From the NCBI GenBank assembly GCA_903841915.1, contig CAIMKO010000165.1:1-27048 (forward strand): a DNA stretch of 27,048 nucleotides, written 5' to 3'. The notes beneath the pieces were generated by a model. It saw nothing but the letters and a program-made list of their open reading frames with translations, was not told the DNA's origin and made no database searches. The DNA comes from an uncultured Chitinophagaceae bacterium. GTDB taxonomy: Bacteria > Bacteroidota > Bacteroidia > Chitinophagales > Chitinophagaceae. Position numbers and translations under genes: made by a program. Positions 1 through 7,253 of this stretch are shown here, piece after piece (position 1 is the first letter of the stretch; the number at the start of each line of letters is the position of its first letter).

Positions 1-2
1 CT

Positions 3-140
3 CAGGAACTGCATTATCCTGCAGTAATGCGTGCCATTGTTGAAACAGGGTATAAAGGTTATGTAGCGCAGGAATTTGTGCCAACGTATAAAAACAAATT
101 AGATTCATTGAAAGAAGCAATTTCTGTTTGTGATGTGTGA
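3..140 (+). CDS. Hydroxypyruvate isomerase-like TIM-barrel protein, C-terminal fragment
   Basis: Only the last 45 codons lie in the window; the reading frame enters from the left edge and stops with TGA. The visible tail contains a GYVAQEFVPT stretch followed by a final helix (SLKEAIS). That is how hydroxypyruvate isomerase-like proteins of the AP-endonuclease-2/xylose-isomerase TIM-barrel superfamily end. Family members interconvert small hydroxy-keto acids or keto sugars and usually bind a divalent metal, but the metal ligands lie outside the window. It points the same way as the GMC dehydrogenase genes 170 bp downstream and is probably part of the same sugar-oxidation locus. The family call rests on a short stretch; another sugar isomerase/epimerase of the same fold is possible. 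Confidence 0.7.
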   Translation, partial: QELHYPAVMRAIVETGYKGYVAQEFVPTYKNKLDSLKEAISVCDV

Positions 141-150
141 TGAAAAGAAA

Positions 151-212
151 CGTGAATCGATAATCGTGAATCGCTAGTTTGTGGTTCTTCACTTGCGATT
201 AACGACTTGCGA
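151..212. repeat. Short tandem and inverted repeats in the leader of the GMC gene
   Basis: CGTGAATCG occurs at 151-159 and again at 165-173. ACTTGCGA occurs at 191-198 and 205-212. Both pairs have a 14-bp period. CGTGAATCGC (165-174) is also nearly the reverse complement of GCGATTAACG (195-204; one mismatch), so the region could form a hairpin. No protein is encoded here. It lies in the 173-bp gap between the isomerase tail and the GMC gene. It could be a degenerate intergenic repeat or a regulator binding site; the sequence alone does not decide. Confidence 0.5.
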
Positions 213-313
213 CTTTCGTTGTTCAACAAAATTTCGAGCGTACACTTGTTCGACGCAACAGTCAATGAGCATAGAAAAAATGTTTGTAACAAAAAATAAA
301 CCTAACAAAAAAC

Positions 314-1993
314 ATGGCAGATCAAACCTATGACGCAATAGTGATCGGATCGGGCATCAGCGGCGGCTGGGCGGCAAAAGAACTTACCCAGAAAGGATTA
401 AAAGTCATTATGCTGGAACGTGGCCGAAACATTGAGCATATAAAGGATTACGTAAACTCTATGAAAGAGGCCTGGGACTTTCCGCACCGAGGTGGAAGAA
501 CACAGGAAATGATCAATAATTACCCTGTTTTAAAAAGAGATTATCCTTTGCGGGAAAATAACCTCGATATGTGGGTGAAAGACTCTGAGTGTCCTTACAC
601 TGAGGTAAAACGGTTTGATTGGTTTCGCGGCTATCATGTGGGCGGCCGCTCCTTGACATGGGGTAGACAAAGCTATCGCTGGAGTGATATGTACTTTGAA
701 GAAAATGCAAAGGATGGAATTGCTGTTGACTGGCCGGTTCGTTATAAAGATCTGGAACAATGGTATGACTATGTAGAAAAATTTGCAGGCATCAGCGGAT
801 CTAAAGAAGGATTGTCCCAATTACCGGATGGTCAATTTCTGCCGCCAATGGAAATGAATTGTGTTGAGAAAGATGTTGCCGCACGAATGAAAACAATGTA
901 TAAAGGATCGCGGCCAATGATCATTGGCAGAACGGCACATATTACGGCGCCTCATCCTGACAGGCTAATGTGTCAGTTCAGAAATAAATGTGTTTTGGGC
1001 TGCCCCTTTGGTGGCTATTTCAGCACACAATCCTCCACATTGCCTGCTGCCATGAAAACAGGAAATCTCACTGTTCGCCCCTGGAGTATTGTTACAAAGA
1101 TCTTATACGATAAGGATTCTCAAAAAGCAACAGGTGTAGAAGTGTTGGATGCGGAAACCAACCAAACCTATGTCTATAAAGCAAAAATTATTTTCTTAAA
1201 TGCATCCACATTAAACAGTGCATGGATATTGATGAACAGTGCAACTGATATTTGGCCTGATGGTTTGGGAAGCAGCAATGGAGAATTGGGACATAATTTA
1301 ATGGACCATCATTTGAACGTACATGCCGATGGTATCATGGAAGGATATGAAGACAAATATGTTTTCGGTCGCCGCGCCAACGGAATTTATATCCCACGAT
1401 ATCGAAATTTCTTTGGCGACAAAAGAGATTATCTGCGGGGCTTTGGTTACCAAGGTGGTGCAAGCCGTCAGGGATGGAATCATGAAGTGTCGGAATACAG
1501 TATTGGTTCCGAATTCAAAGAAGCATTGACTGAACCGGGTGCATGGAGTATGGGGATTGGCGGATTTGGAGAAACATTGCCGTATCACGAAAATAAAGTG
1601 ACTCTTGATAAAACCAAAAAAGATAAATGGGGTTTGAATGTACTTTCTTTTGATGCTGAATTAAAGGAGAACGAATTGAAGATGCGAAAAGACATGTTGA
1701 ATGATGCTATTGAAATGCTGGAAGCTGTCGGCGTAAAAAATGTAAAAGGTACAGATACCAATCCATATCTCGGCCGTGGTATTCATGAAATGGGAACTGC
1801 AAGAATGGGCCATGATCCCAAGACATCTGTTTTAAATAAATGGAATCAGGTTTGGGATGCAAAGAATGTATTTGTAACTGACGGATCATTCATGACTTCT
1901 GCGGCTTGTCAGAATCCATCTTTAACTTATATGGCATTTACAGCACGTGCTGCTGATCATGCAGTGAGTGAACTAAAAAAAGGAAACTTGTAA
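314..1993 (+). CDS. GMC-family FAD-dependent sugar dehydrogenase, large subunit
   Basis: This 559-residue flavoprotein has the glucose-methanol-choline oxidoreductase layout. An N-terminal FAD-binding GSGISG motif sits at residues 12-17, a VGGRSLTWG segment around 109-117, and the C-terminal HEMGTARMG block has candidate catalytic His491, with the partner Asn534 in CQNPSLTYM. Cys220, Cys226 and Cys230 form a C-x5-C-x3-C group; bacterial FAD glucose dehydrogenases use a comparable Cys cluster for a [3Fe-4S] centre, so an iron-sulfur centre is inferred. No export signal is present. The next gene encodes a Tat-tagged small subunit, so the pair is probably exported as a folded complex, as in gluconate 2-dehydrogenase and glucoside 3-dehydrogenase. 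Likely role: oxidation of a sugar or glycoside at the cell envelope, passing electrons to a cytochrome. The substrate cannot be read from the sequence. Confidence 0.88.
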   Translation: MADQTYDAIVIGSGISGGWAAKELTQKGLKVIMLERGRNIEHIKDYVNSMKEAWDFPHRGGRTQEMINNYPVLKRDYPLRENNLDMWVKDSECPYTEVKRFDWFRGYHVGGRSLTWGRQSYRWSDMYFEENAKDGIAVDWPVRYKDLEQWYDYVEKFAGISGSKEGLSQLPDGQFLPPMEMNCVEKDVAARMKTMYKGSRPMIIGRTAHITAPHPDRLMCQFRNKCVLGCPFGGYFSTQSSTLPAAMKTGNLTVRPWSIVTKILYDKDSQKATGVEVLDAETNQTYVYKAKIIFLNASTLNSAWILMNSATDIWPDGLGSSNGELGHNLMDHHLNVHADGIMEGYEDKYVFGRRANGIYIPRYRNFFGDKRDYLRGFGYQGGASRQGWNHEVSEYSIGSEFKEALTEPGAWSMGIGGFGETLPYHENKVTLDKTKKDKWGLNVLSFDAELKENELKMRKDMLNDAIEMLEAVGVKNVKGTDTNPYLGRGIHEMGTARMGHDPKTSVLNKWNQVWDAKNVFVTDGSFMTSAACQNPSLTYMAFTARAADHAVSELKKGNL

Positions 1994-2007
1994 AATAATA
2001 GACTAGT

Positions 2008-2574
2008 ATGGAAAGAAGAGAACTCTTAAAAATGATAACACTCGCTACCGGTGGTGCATTGATCGGCGGCGAACTTTTGTTATCAGGATGCAAGATCAAT
2101 GCAAAGCCTGAAGGAATTTTTAGTGCAGATGATATTGCTTTTTTAGATGAGATGGCCGAGACCATCATTCCCAAAACAAATACACCTGGGGCCAAAGACG
2201 CTGAAGTTGGTAAATTCATGACCATAATGGTCAATGATTGTTATGAAGCAAAAGATCAGAAAATATTTCATGATGGTTTGATAAAGCTGGAAGAAGCAAG
2301 TAAGAAAAAATTCAGTTCATCTTTCATGAAGATAACAGCAGAACAACGCAAAGAATTGCTGATTGAATTAGATAAAGAAGCAAAAGCCTATCAGAAATCA
2401 AAAAAAGAAACAGAGCCAAATCATTATTTTACCATGATGAAACAATTAACCCTTTTTGGATTCTTTACTTCTAAGCGTGGAGCTACAGAGGCTTTGCGTT
2501 ATGTTGCCATTCCGGGAAAGTATGAAGGTTCTGTGCCGTATAAAAAAGGAGATAAAGCCTGGGCAACTTCCTAA
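2008..2574 (+). CDS. Gluconate 2-dehydrogenase subunit 3 family protein (GMC small subunit)
   Basis: This 188-residue protein starts 14 bp after the GMC stop codon. Its N-terminus combines a twin-arginine-like ERRELLK start, a hydrophobic stretch and a lipobox ending in LLSGC (Cys28). It is therefore probably exported by Tat and then lipid-anchored. The body (SADDIAFLDEMAETIIPKT, then GFFTSKRGATEALRY near the C-terminus) matches the gluconate 2-dehydrogenase subunit 3 family. These small subunits help fold, export and anchor the GMC flavoprotein. Gene order and spacing indicate co-transcription with the large subunit. A cytochrome c subunit, often the third partner, is not in the window. Confidence 0.85.
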   Translation: MERRELLKMITLATGGALIGGELLLSGCKINAKPEGIFSADDIAFLDEMAETIIPKTNTPGAKDAEVGKFMTIMVNDCYEAKDQKIFHDGLIKLEEASKKKFSSSFMKITAEQRKELLIELDKEAKAYQKSKKETEPNHYFTMMKQLTLFGFFTSKRGATEALRYVAIPGKYEGSVPYKKGDKAWATS

Positions 2575-2630
2575 CATTTAAAATGCTTCGTCAAGGGATC
2601 GTTTATTTTTTATTCATAAAATCGATTATT

Positions 2631-3497
2631 ATGTCAAACAGCAGAAGAGATTTTTTACGGCTCAGCGGATTATCCGCCTTGAGTTTAGCAATTCCCGGTA
2701 AGAATTTTTCATCGATGATAAATGATGAATTGTTTGGGAAACAAAAAATAAATAAGTTCGGTATTCAGTTGTGGACGGTTAAAGAAGATCTCTATGCAAA
2801 TGCAAAAGACACATTGAAACAAATAGCTTCTTTCGGGTACAAACAAATTGAAAGTTTTGAAGGAAAACAAGGCATGTTCTGGGGAATGAAAAACACAGAA
2901 TTCAAATCGTATATGGACGAACTTGGAATGAAGATCATTTCATCGCATTGCGAAACTAAAACAGATTTTGAGCGAAAAGCAGCAGAAGCAGCTGCGATCG
3001 GAATGAAGTATTTGATCTGTCCATATAAAGGGCCTCAGAAATCTATTGATGATTTCAAACGCTTCGCAGATGAGTTTAATAAGAATGGTGAAGTATGCAA
3101 GAAGAACGGAATTCGGTTTGCTTATCACAACCATGATTATTCATGGAAGCCGATGGATGGACAAATTCCGCAGGAAGTGATGATGAATAACACGGATAAA
3201 GATCTGGTGGATTTTGAAATGGACATCTATTGGGTTGTGGCGGCAGGAGTTGATCCGCAGATTTATTTCAAAAAATATCCGAATCGCTTCCGTTTATGCC
3301 ATGTAAAAGATCTGGGCAAAACAGCAACAGGAAGTGAATCTGTTCATCTTGGAAAAGGAACGATCGATTTTCATTCTGTTTTAAAAACAGGCAAAGAAAA
3401 CGGACTGGAATATTATATTATTGAACAGGAAGCATTCACCAATACAACAGCTTTAGAAAGTGCAAAAGTAGATGCTGCTTATTTGAAAGCATTTTAG
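2631..3497 (+). CDS. Tat-exported sugar phosphate isomerase/epimerase-like TIM-barrel protein
   Basis: An upstream in-frame ATG exists at 2583, but the ATG at 2631 places a textbook twin-arginine signal (SRRDFLRLSG) at the N-terminus, so this start is chosen (288 residues). After the signal comes a xylose-isomerase-like TIM barrel. FGIQLWTVKEDL begins strand one, ISSHCE and FAYHNHDYSW carry candidate metal ligands, and EMDIYWVVAAGVDP, RFRLCHVKDLG and YYIIEQEAF follow in the usual order. Relatives act on inositols, keto sugars or 3-keto-glycosides. The Tat signal puts it in the periplasm, like the upstream dehydrogenase, so it may isomerise, epimerise or cleave the oxidised sugar. The exact reaction is unknown. 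A strong terminator follows. Confidence 0.85.
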   Translation: MSNSRRDFLRLSGLSALSLAIPGKNFSSMINDELFGKQKINKFGIQLWTVKEDLYANAKDTLKQIASFGYKQIESFEGKQGMFWGMKNTEFKSYMDELGMKIISSHCETKTDFERKAAEAAAIGMKYLICPYKGPQKSIDDFKRFADEFNKNGEVCKKNGIRFAYHNHDYSWKPMDGQIPQEVMMNNTDKDLVDFEMDIYWVVAAGVDPQIYFKKYPNRFRLCHVKDLGKTATGSESVHLGKGTIDFHSVLKTGKENGLEYYIIEQEAFTNTTALESAKVDAAYLKAF

Positions 3498-3517
3498 AAA
3501 AGACTGACAGGCCAAAT

Positions 3518-3552
3518 AAAAAAACGTCGGAAATTTTCTTCCGACGTTTTTT
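3518..3552. terminator. Bidirectional rho-independent terminator
   Basis: ACGTCGGAA (3524-3532) pairs with TTCCGACGT (3539-3547) around a six-base loop. An A-run flanks the stem on the left and a T-run on the right, so it can work in both directions. It lies between the convergent TIM-barrel gene and Gfo/Idh/MocA gene. Confidence 0.9.
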
Positions 3553-3568
3553 GTTTCAAACAATAAGA

Positions 3569-5035
3569 TCATTTACCTAAAGTCCAACCTTCACGGTAAT
3601 TCCTTTTTACAAACTGATTGGCCTCTTCAAAATTGGTGATCTTCATATTTGCACCATCCCATAACAATTTTATGTTTCTGCCGGGATAGTCAAATTCATT
3701 AGGTTTATTCATTTTTGGTTTTCTGATATCATAACTTCTGATGGCGAGATTACCCATTAAAACAATTTCCGTTAATGGTCCTGCCAGATCAAAATGCGAA
3801 CTTAAATTTTTATGTGCAGCTGATCCGTGACCCGCAATACAAGCTTCTACCCAGGCTGCATAATGCCCTCTTTCACCACCCGGCACACGTGCCAATGTTT
3901 GTTTTACTTGTACATCGCGATTGCGTGAAAGTGGTAACAATCTTGGATTTGCACCATATGTATCTGCCAACATTTTTCCTTTGGTTCCAATGAATAAGAT
4001 GGCATTACCACCGTCGCCGAACACTTCATTGGCTCCTAATTCTGCAGGCCTTTCCGGTTGAATGCCACCATCCATCCAATGTAATTTAATATCGTGTTCC
4101 TTCGCTTTAAATGTGAGTGTGATATGTGATGCCGTTGGACCGCTTTCAGGATAATAAGCTCTTGCCCAGGGTTGCGTATACCTTGTAGCTACGCTGCATT
4201 CAGCTTCGGTTGGATATCCCAATCCCAATACACGAAACGGTGCTTCAATAATATGACAACCCATATCTCCCAAAGCGCCTGTTCCGTAATCCCACCATCC
4301 ACGCCAATTGAATGGTAATAGTCCATCAACATAATCTTTATAGGGAGCAGTGCCCAACCATAGATCCCAGTCTAATTGTGAAGGAATGGTTGGCGCTTTA
4401 TCAGGCCATTTAACTCCTTGTGGCCAAACAGGACGATCGGTAAAACAATAAACAGTATGCACATCCCCGATGAGCCCAGCATCAAACCATTCTCGTAATT
4501 GACGAACACCATCACCTGATGATCCCTGATTGCCCATTTGTGTAACCACTTTGTATTTGCGTGCAGCTTCGGTCATCATTCTGGCTTCATAAATATCATG
4601 TGCTATTGGTTTTTGCACATATACATGTTTGCCCAATTGCATGGCGGCCATGGCTTGTGCAGCATGCATATGATCGGGCGTTGATACAGAAACGGCATCA
4701 ATATTTTTATGCTCTTTATCCAGCATCTCCCGATAATCTTTATAGTATTTCGCATCGGGGAAACGCTTGCGACTGGTAATGCTTTGTCTGTCATCTACAT
4801 CACAAAGCGCAATAATATTTGCTTTTCCGCTTTCAAAAAAGCTTTGCAGATCACCTGCTCCCTTGCCTCCTGCACCAATGCCGGCGATCGTTAACTTATC
4901 GCTCGGGGCAATAAAACCACGCCCTAAAACATGGCGTGGAATGATATAAAAACCTGTTGCTGCAATGGCAGCGTTGCGGATAAAATTTCTGCGTGAACTG
5001 TACTGCGATGATTCTTTTTGTTGATTTTTTTTCAT
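3569..5035 (-). CDS. Tat-exported Gfo/Idh/MocA family oxidoreductase
   Basis: This 488-residue protein opens with a twin-arginine signal (SRRNFIRNAA, arginines at 15-16) and a hydrophobic stretch. A Rossmann fold follows with the nucleotide-binding loop GIGAGGKGAG (52-61). CDVDD around 78-82 lies at the end of the second strand, SVSTPDHMHA follows, and the family-typical KP pair sits in VYVQKPIAHD (Lys142-Pro143). The C-terminal half is the alpha/beta substrate domain, with LGDMGCHIIEAPFR carrying a conserved His. Relatives oxidise or reduce sugars, inositols and keto sugars with NAD(P); the exported Bacteroidota forms probably keep a tightly bound cofactor. It converges on the GMC locus and probably acts on related sugars. 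Its substrate is unknown. Confidence 0.88.
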   Translation of the reverse strand: MKKNQQKESSQYSSRRNFIRNAAIAATGFYIIPRHVLGRGFIAPSDKLTIAGIGAGGKGAGDLQSFFESGKANIIALCDVDDRQSITSRKRFPDAKYYKDYREMLDKEHKNIDAVSVSTPDHMHAAQAMAAMQLGKHVYVQKPIAHDIYEARMMTEAARKYKVVTQMGNQGSSGDGVRQLREWFDAGLIGDVHTVYCFTDRPVWPQGVKWPDKAPTIPSQLDWDLWLGTAPYKDYVDGLLPFNWRGWWDYGTGALGDMGCHIIEAPFRVLGLGYPTEAECSVATRYTQPWARAYYPESGPTASHITLTFKAKEHDIKLHWMDGGIQPERPAELGANEVFGDGGNAILFIGTKGKMLADTYGANPRLLPLSRNRDVQVKQTLARVPGGERGHYAAWVEACIAGHGSAAHKNLSSHFDLAGPLTEIVLMGNLAIRSYDIRKPKMNKPNEFDYPGRNIKLLWDGANMKITNFEEANQFVKRNYREGWTLGK

Positions 5036-5177
5036 GCCGATCGTTAGTTATTTATGGAGGAATGAATATAAAGATTTAAGCAGAAATACAGATAGGAATT
5101 ATTTAGATAAGCAATACCACGAACTAAGCATTAGGATAAAGCGAAACAAACACTGTCAAGCCTATGCTTAAGCAAGA

Positions 5178-5200
5178 CCTAAGTAGTTACTCAAGTAGTA
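5178..5200. promoter_or_regulatory. Candidate operator: two AAGTAGT repeats 12 bp apart
   Basis: AAGTAGT at 5181-5187 and 5193-5199 are direct repeats about one helical turn apart. The internal AGTA-GT-TACT is also an inverted repeat. This arrangement is typical of a dimeric DNA-binding regulator, but no specific regulator is recognised. It lies about 270 bp before the small secreted protein gene and about 145 bp before the start of the divergent oxidoreductase gene. Confidence 0.3.
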
Positions 5201-5407
5201 TAGGGCTTGTTAGGGTTTGAACAATCATCATATAGTGGGATAAAAAATAAGCTGAATTAAGGAAAACCGCTCCGCACTTTTCTGTCCAAGGGAAAAATTT
5301 TCCATTTTATGGAAATTCAGAGAGTCCATAAAGATTTTAGAGTACTTATAATCAATGTATTATGGCTATGGTATGTGCTTTGAATAATCTATGCCGTAAA
5401 CGGTTCA

Positions 5408-5436
5408 AATTCCAAAACAGATAAAAAATTGGAATT
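5408..5436. promoter_or_regulatory. 8-bp inverted repeat in the leader of the small Cys protein
   Basis: AATTCCAA (5408-5415) and TTGGAATT (5429-5436) are perfect reverse complements separated by 13 A-rich bases. They end 33 bp before the ATG at 5470. The element could be an operator or a 5'UTR stem-loop. Confidence 0.4.
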
Positions 5437-5469
5437 GATCTGAATTTTTAAAACCAATAAAATATCCTT

Positions 5470-5721
5470 ATGCTAAACAAATTAAAATTTGCAGCAGCTA
5501 TTTCCGCAGTATCAGTGGCATTGGCCATTACTTCACCATTGACCGGCATGTTCGGTAAACATTACAGAAATGTTCAGGATTTTACCTGTTGTAAGAACAA
5601 TCAGTTGGTCATTCATCATTATTATACTACCCGGGCGTTTTGGGTCGATCTGAATCAAGGCTACGAAATGGAGCCCATAGGTAAACCTTCACCGGGATGT
5701 AATGTTTCATGTGATGAATAA
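5470..5721 (+). CDS. Small secreted Cys-containing protein of unknown function
   Basis: This is an 83-residue ORF not assigned to a known family with confidence. The N-terminus (MLNKLKFAAA, then hydrophobic to about residue 22) looks like a signal peptide or membrane anchor. The remainder is polar and aromatic, with a CC pair at 40-41, an HHYYTTRAFW stretch, and two further Cys (77 and 81) in the C-terminal PGCNVSCDE. Four Cys would allow two disulfides in the periplasm. The layout (lysine start, short hydrophobic segment, paired Cys near the end) recalls the small exported NVEALA/DUF6520-like proteins of Bacteroidota, but that is only a resemblance. It stands alone between two divergent or unrelated units and has a long structured leader. 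Confidence 0.6.
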   Translation: MLNKLKFAAAISAVSVALAITSPLTGMFGKHYRNVQDFTCCKNNQLVIHHYYTTRAFWVDLNQGYEMEPIGKPSPGCNVSCDE

Positions 5722-5871
5722 AGCCCTTTTTTTATAAAACAGCAGCCTGATTTTCGGTATCGGAAACTTAACGAAACTAGTTAAACGAGTGCCGCAATAT
5801 TTATTACCTTGTTCCGTATAAAGGACAGCAATATTTTTTGTTGATTCTAATGTCATACGAAAAAAAGGATT

Positions 5872-7251
5872 ATGCCAAATGTTGAGCTTCTGTTGTTGCA
5901 AAATATGCGCGGCCATTTTGAAACAGGAATTACAAAACCTTACAGTTTTAGAAAAAGACAATTACAATTATTAAAGCAGGCGGTACTAAAATATGAAAAA
6001 GAGATCAGTGCCGCTTTATATGCCGATCTGAAGAAAAGTGCCGAGGAAGCATATAGCACTGAGATCGGTTTAGTACTGAGTGAGTTGAATCTTGCCATCA
6101 GAAAACTGCCTAATTGGATGGCCCCTAAATATGTAAGTACTGATTTGGCAAACCTTCCTTCTTCCAGTAAGATCTATCGAGATCCATTAGGAGTGGTTTT
6201 GATCATTAGCCCATGGAATTATCCTTTTCAGCTATTGATAAATCCGCTGATTGCTGCCATCGCAGGAGGTAATGTTGCAGTGATCAAACCAAGCGAATTT
6301 GCAGTAGCTACTTCTGCCATCATAGAAAAAATAATAACAGAGATATTTCCTTCCGAATATGTTCATGTAGTGCAAGGCGATGGTGCTACCGTCGTTCCTG
6401 TCATGATGCAAGCATTTCGTTTCGACCATGTTTTTTATACCGGCAGTATTCCTGTTGGAAAAGCCATCTACAAAATGGCCGCTGAGAATTTAGTACCTGT
6501 TACGCTGGAATTAGGCGGCAAAAGCCCCTGCATTGTGGAGGCAGATGCAAACTTAACAACTGCTGCAAAAAGGATCGTGCTCGGAAAATTCATCAATGTG
6601 GGGCAAACCTGTATTGCTCCCGATTATATTCTGGTGCAACGATCTGTAAAGGATGAACTGATCCGGAAACTGAAATCATCCATCGAAAAATTTTATACAA
6701 CCGATGCATCTGTAAGCTATGATTACGGAAAGATCATCAATGAAAAAAGATTTGATAAGTTGGTTAGTTATTTGAAAGAAGGAAATATTCTGTATGGCGG
6801 CACTCATGATAAAAGCAAACTTTTTATTGCACCAACATTACTGGACGAAGTTTCTTTAGACAGCACATTAATGAAAGAAGAGATATTTGGTCCCCTATTG
6901 CCTATCATAACTTACACAACTACCGAAGAAGCTTTACAGATCATCAAACAAAATGAAAACCCGCTGGCGTTTTATTTATTTACTTCCAATAAAAAAACGG
7001 AAGAACAATTTATAAGTTCTGTTCCGTTTGGTGGTGGTTGTATCAACAATGCCGACTGGCATTTTACCAATCACAACTTACCTTTCGGAGGCGTTGGAAA
7101 CAGTGGCATGGGTGCCTATCACGGCAAATTCGGTTTCGATACATTCACCAGACTGAAGGGAGTTTTAAAGACGCCCAACTGGTTTGACCCCTTCATTAAA
7201 TATCCATCTTTCAAAGGCCGGTTGAAATTATTTAAGTGGATATTCAGATAA
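5872..7251 (+). CDS. Class 3 aldehyde dehydrogenase (NAD(P)-dependent)
   Basis: At 459 residues the protein has the short ALDH3 length rather than the roughly 500 of class 1/2. The substrate-oxyanion Asn lies in SPWNYPF (Asn116), the general base in TLELGGKSP (Glu213) and the catalytic nucleophile in NVGQTCIAP (Cys247). EEIFGPLLP and PFGGVGNSGMG are the usual C-terminal blocks. The end (FKGRLKLFKWIFR) is basic and hydrophobic, as in membrane-associated ALDH3 proteins. It oxidises aliphatic or aromatic aldehydes to acids, for example products of lipid peroxidation. A purine-rich AAAAAAGGAT precedes the ATG. Two bases separate its stop from the glutathione peroxidase gene, so the two are probably co-transcribed. 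Confidence 0.93.
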   Translation: MPNVELLLLQNMRGHFETGITKPYSFRKRQLQLLKQAVLKYEKEISAALYADLKKSAEEAYSTEIGLVLSELNLAIRKLPNWMAPKYVSTDLANLPSSSKIYRDPLGVVLIISPWNYPFQLLINPLIAAIAGGNVAVIKPSEFAVATSAIIEKIITEIFPSEYVHVVQGDGATVVPVMMQAFRFDHVFYTGSIPVGKAIYKMAAENLVPVTLELGGKSPCIVEADANLTTAAKRIVLGKFINVGQTCIAPDYILVQRSVKDELIRKLKSSIEKFYTTDASVSYDYGKIINEKRFDKLVSYLKEGNILYGGTHDKSKLFIAPTLLDEVSLDSTLMKEEIFGPLLPIITYTTTEEALQIIKQNENPLAFYLFTSNKKTEEQFISSVPFGGGCINNADWHFTNHNLPFGGVGNSGMGAYHGKFGFDTFTRLKGVLKTPNWFDPFIKYPSFKGRLKLFKWIFR

Positions 7252-7253
7252 GC

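Larger units (their letters stand above)
5036..5469. other. 434-bp non-coding region with several palindromes
   Basis: No credible ORF is present. Visible structure: the perfect palindrome TGCTTAAGCA (5165-5174); AAGTAGT twice with a 12-bp period (5181-5187 and 5193-5199); GGAAAAATTTTCC (5291-5303) overlapping the hairpin TTCCAT-TTT-ATGGAA (5300-5314); and AATTCCAA (5408-5415) paired with TTGGAATT (5429-5436). The last lies 34 bp before the next start codon. These could be regulator sites or RNA hairpins in the leader of the small secreted protein. No named riboswitch or ncRNA was recognised, and no exact TAnnTTTG promoter was found. Confidence 0.6.

Noticed and set aside
59..292. 77-residue minus-strand ORF across the isomerase tail and the intergenic repeats
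   Set aside because: It overlaps the real C-terminal coding region and repeat sequence, with no family features.
5291..5314. Overlapping hairpins GGAAAAATTTTCC and TTCCAT-TTT-ATGGAA as a terminator or named riboswitch
   Set aside because: AT-rich palindromes are common by chance here; there is no T-run and no recognised riboswitch core. They are kept only as part of the intergenic description.
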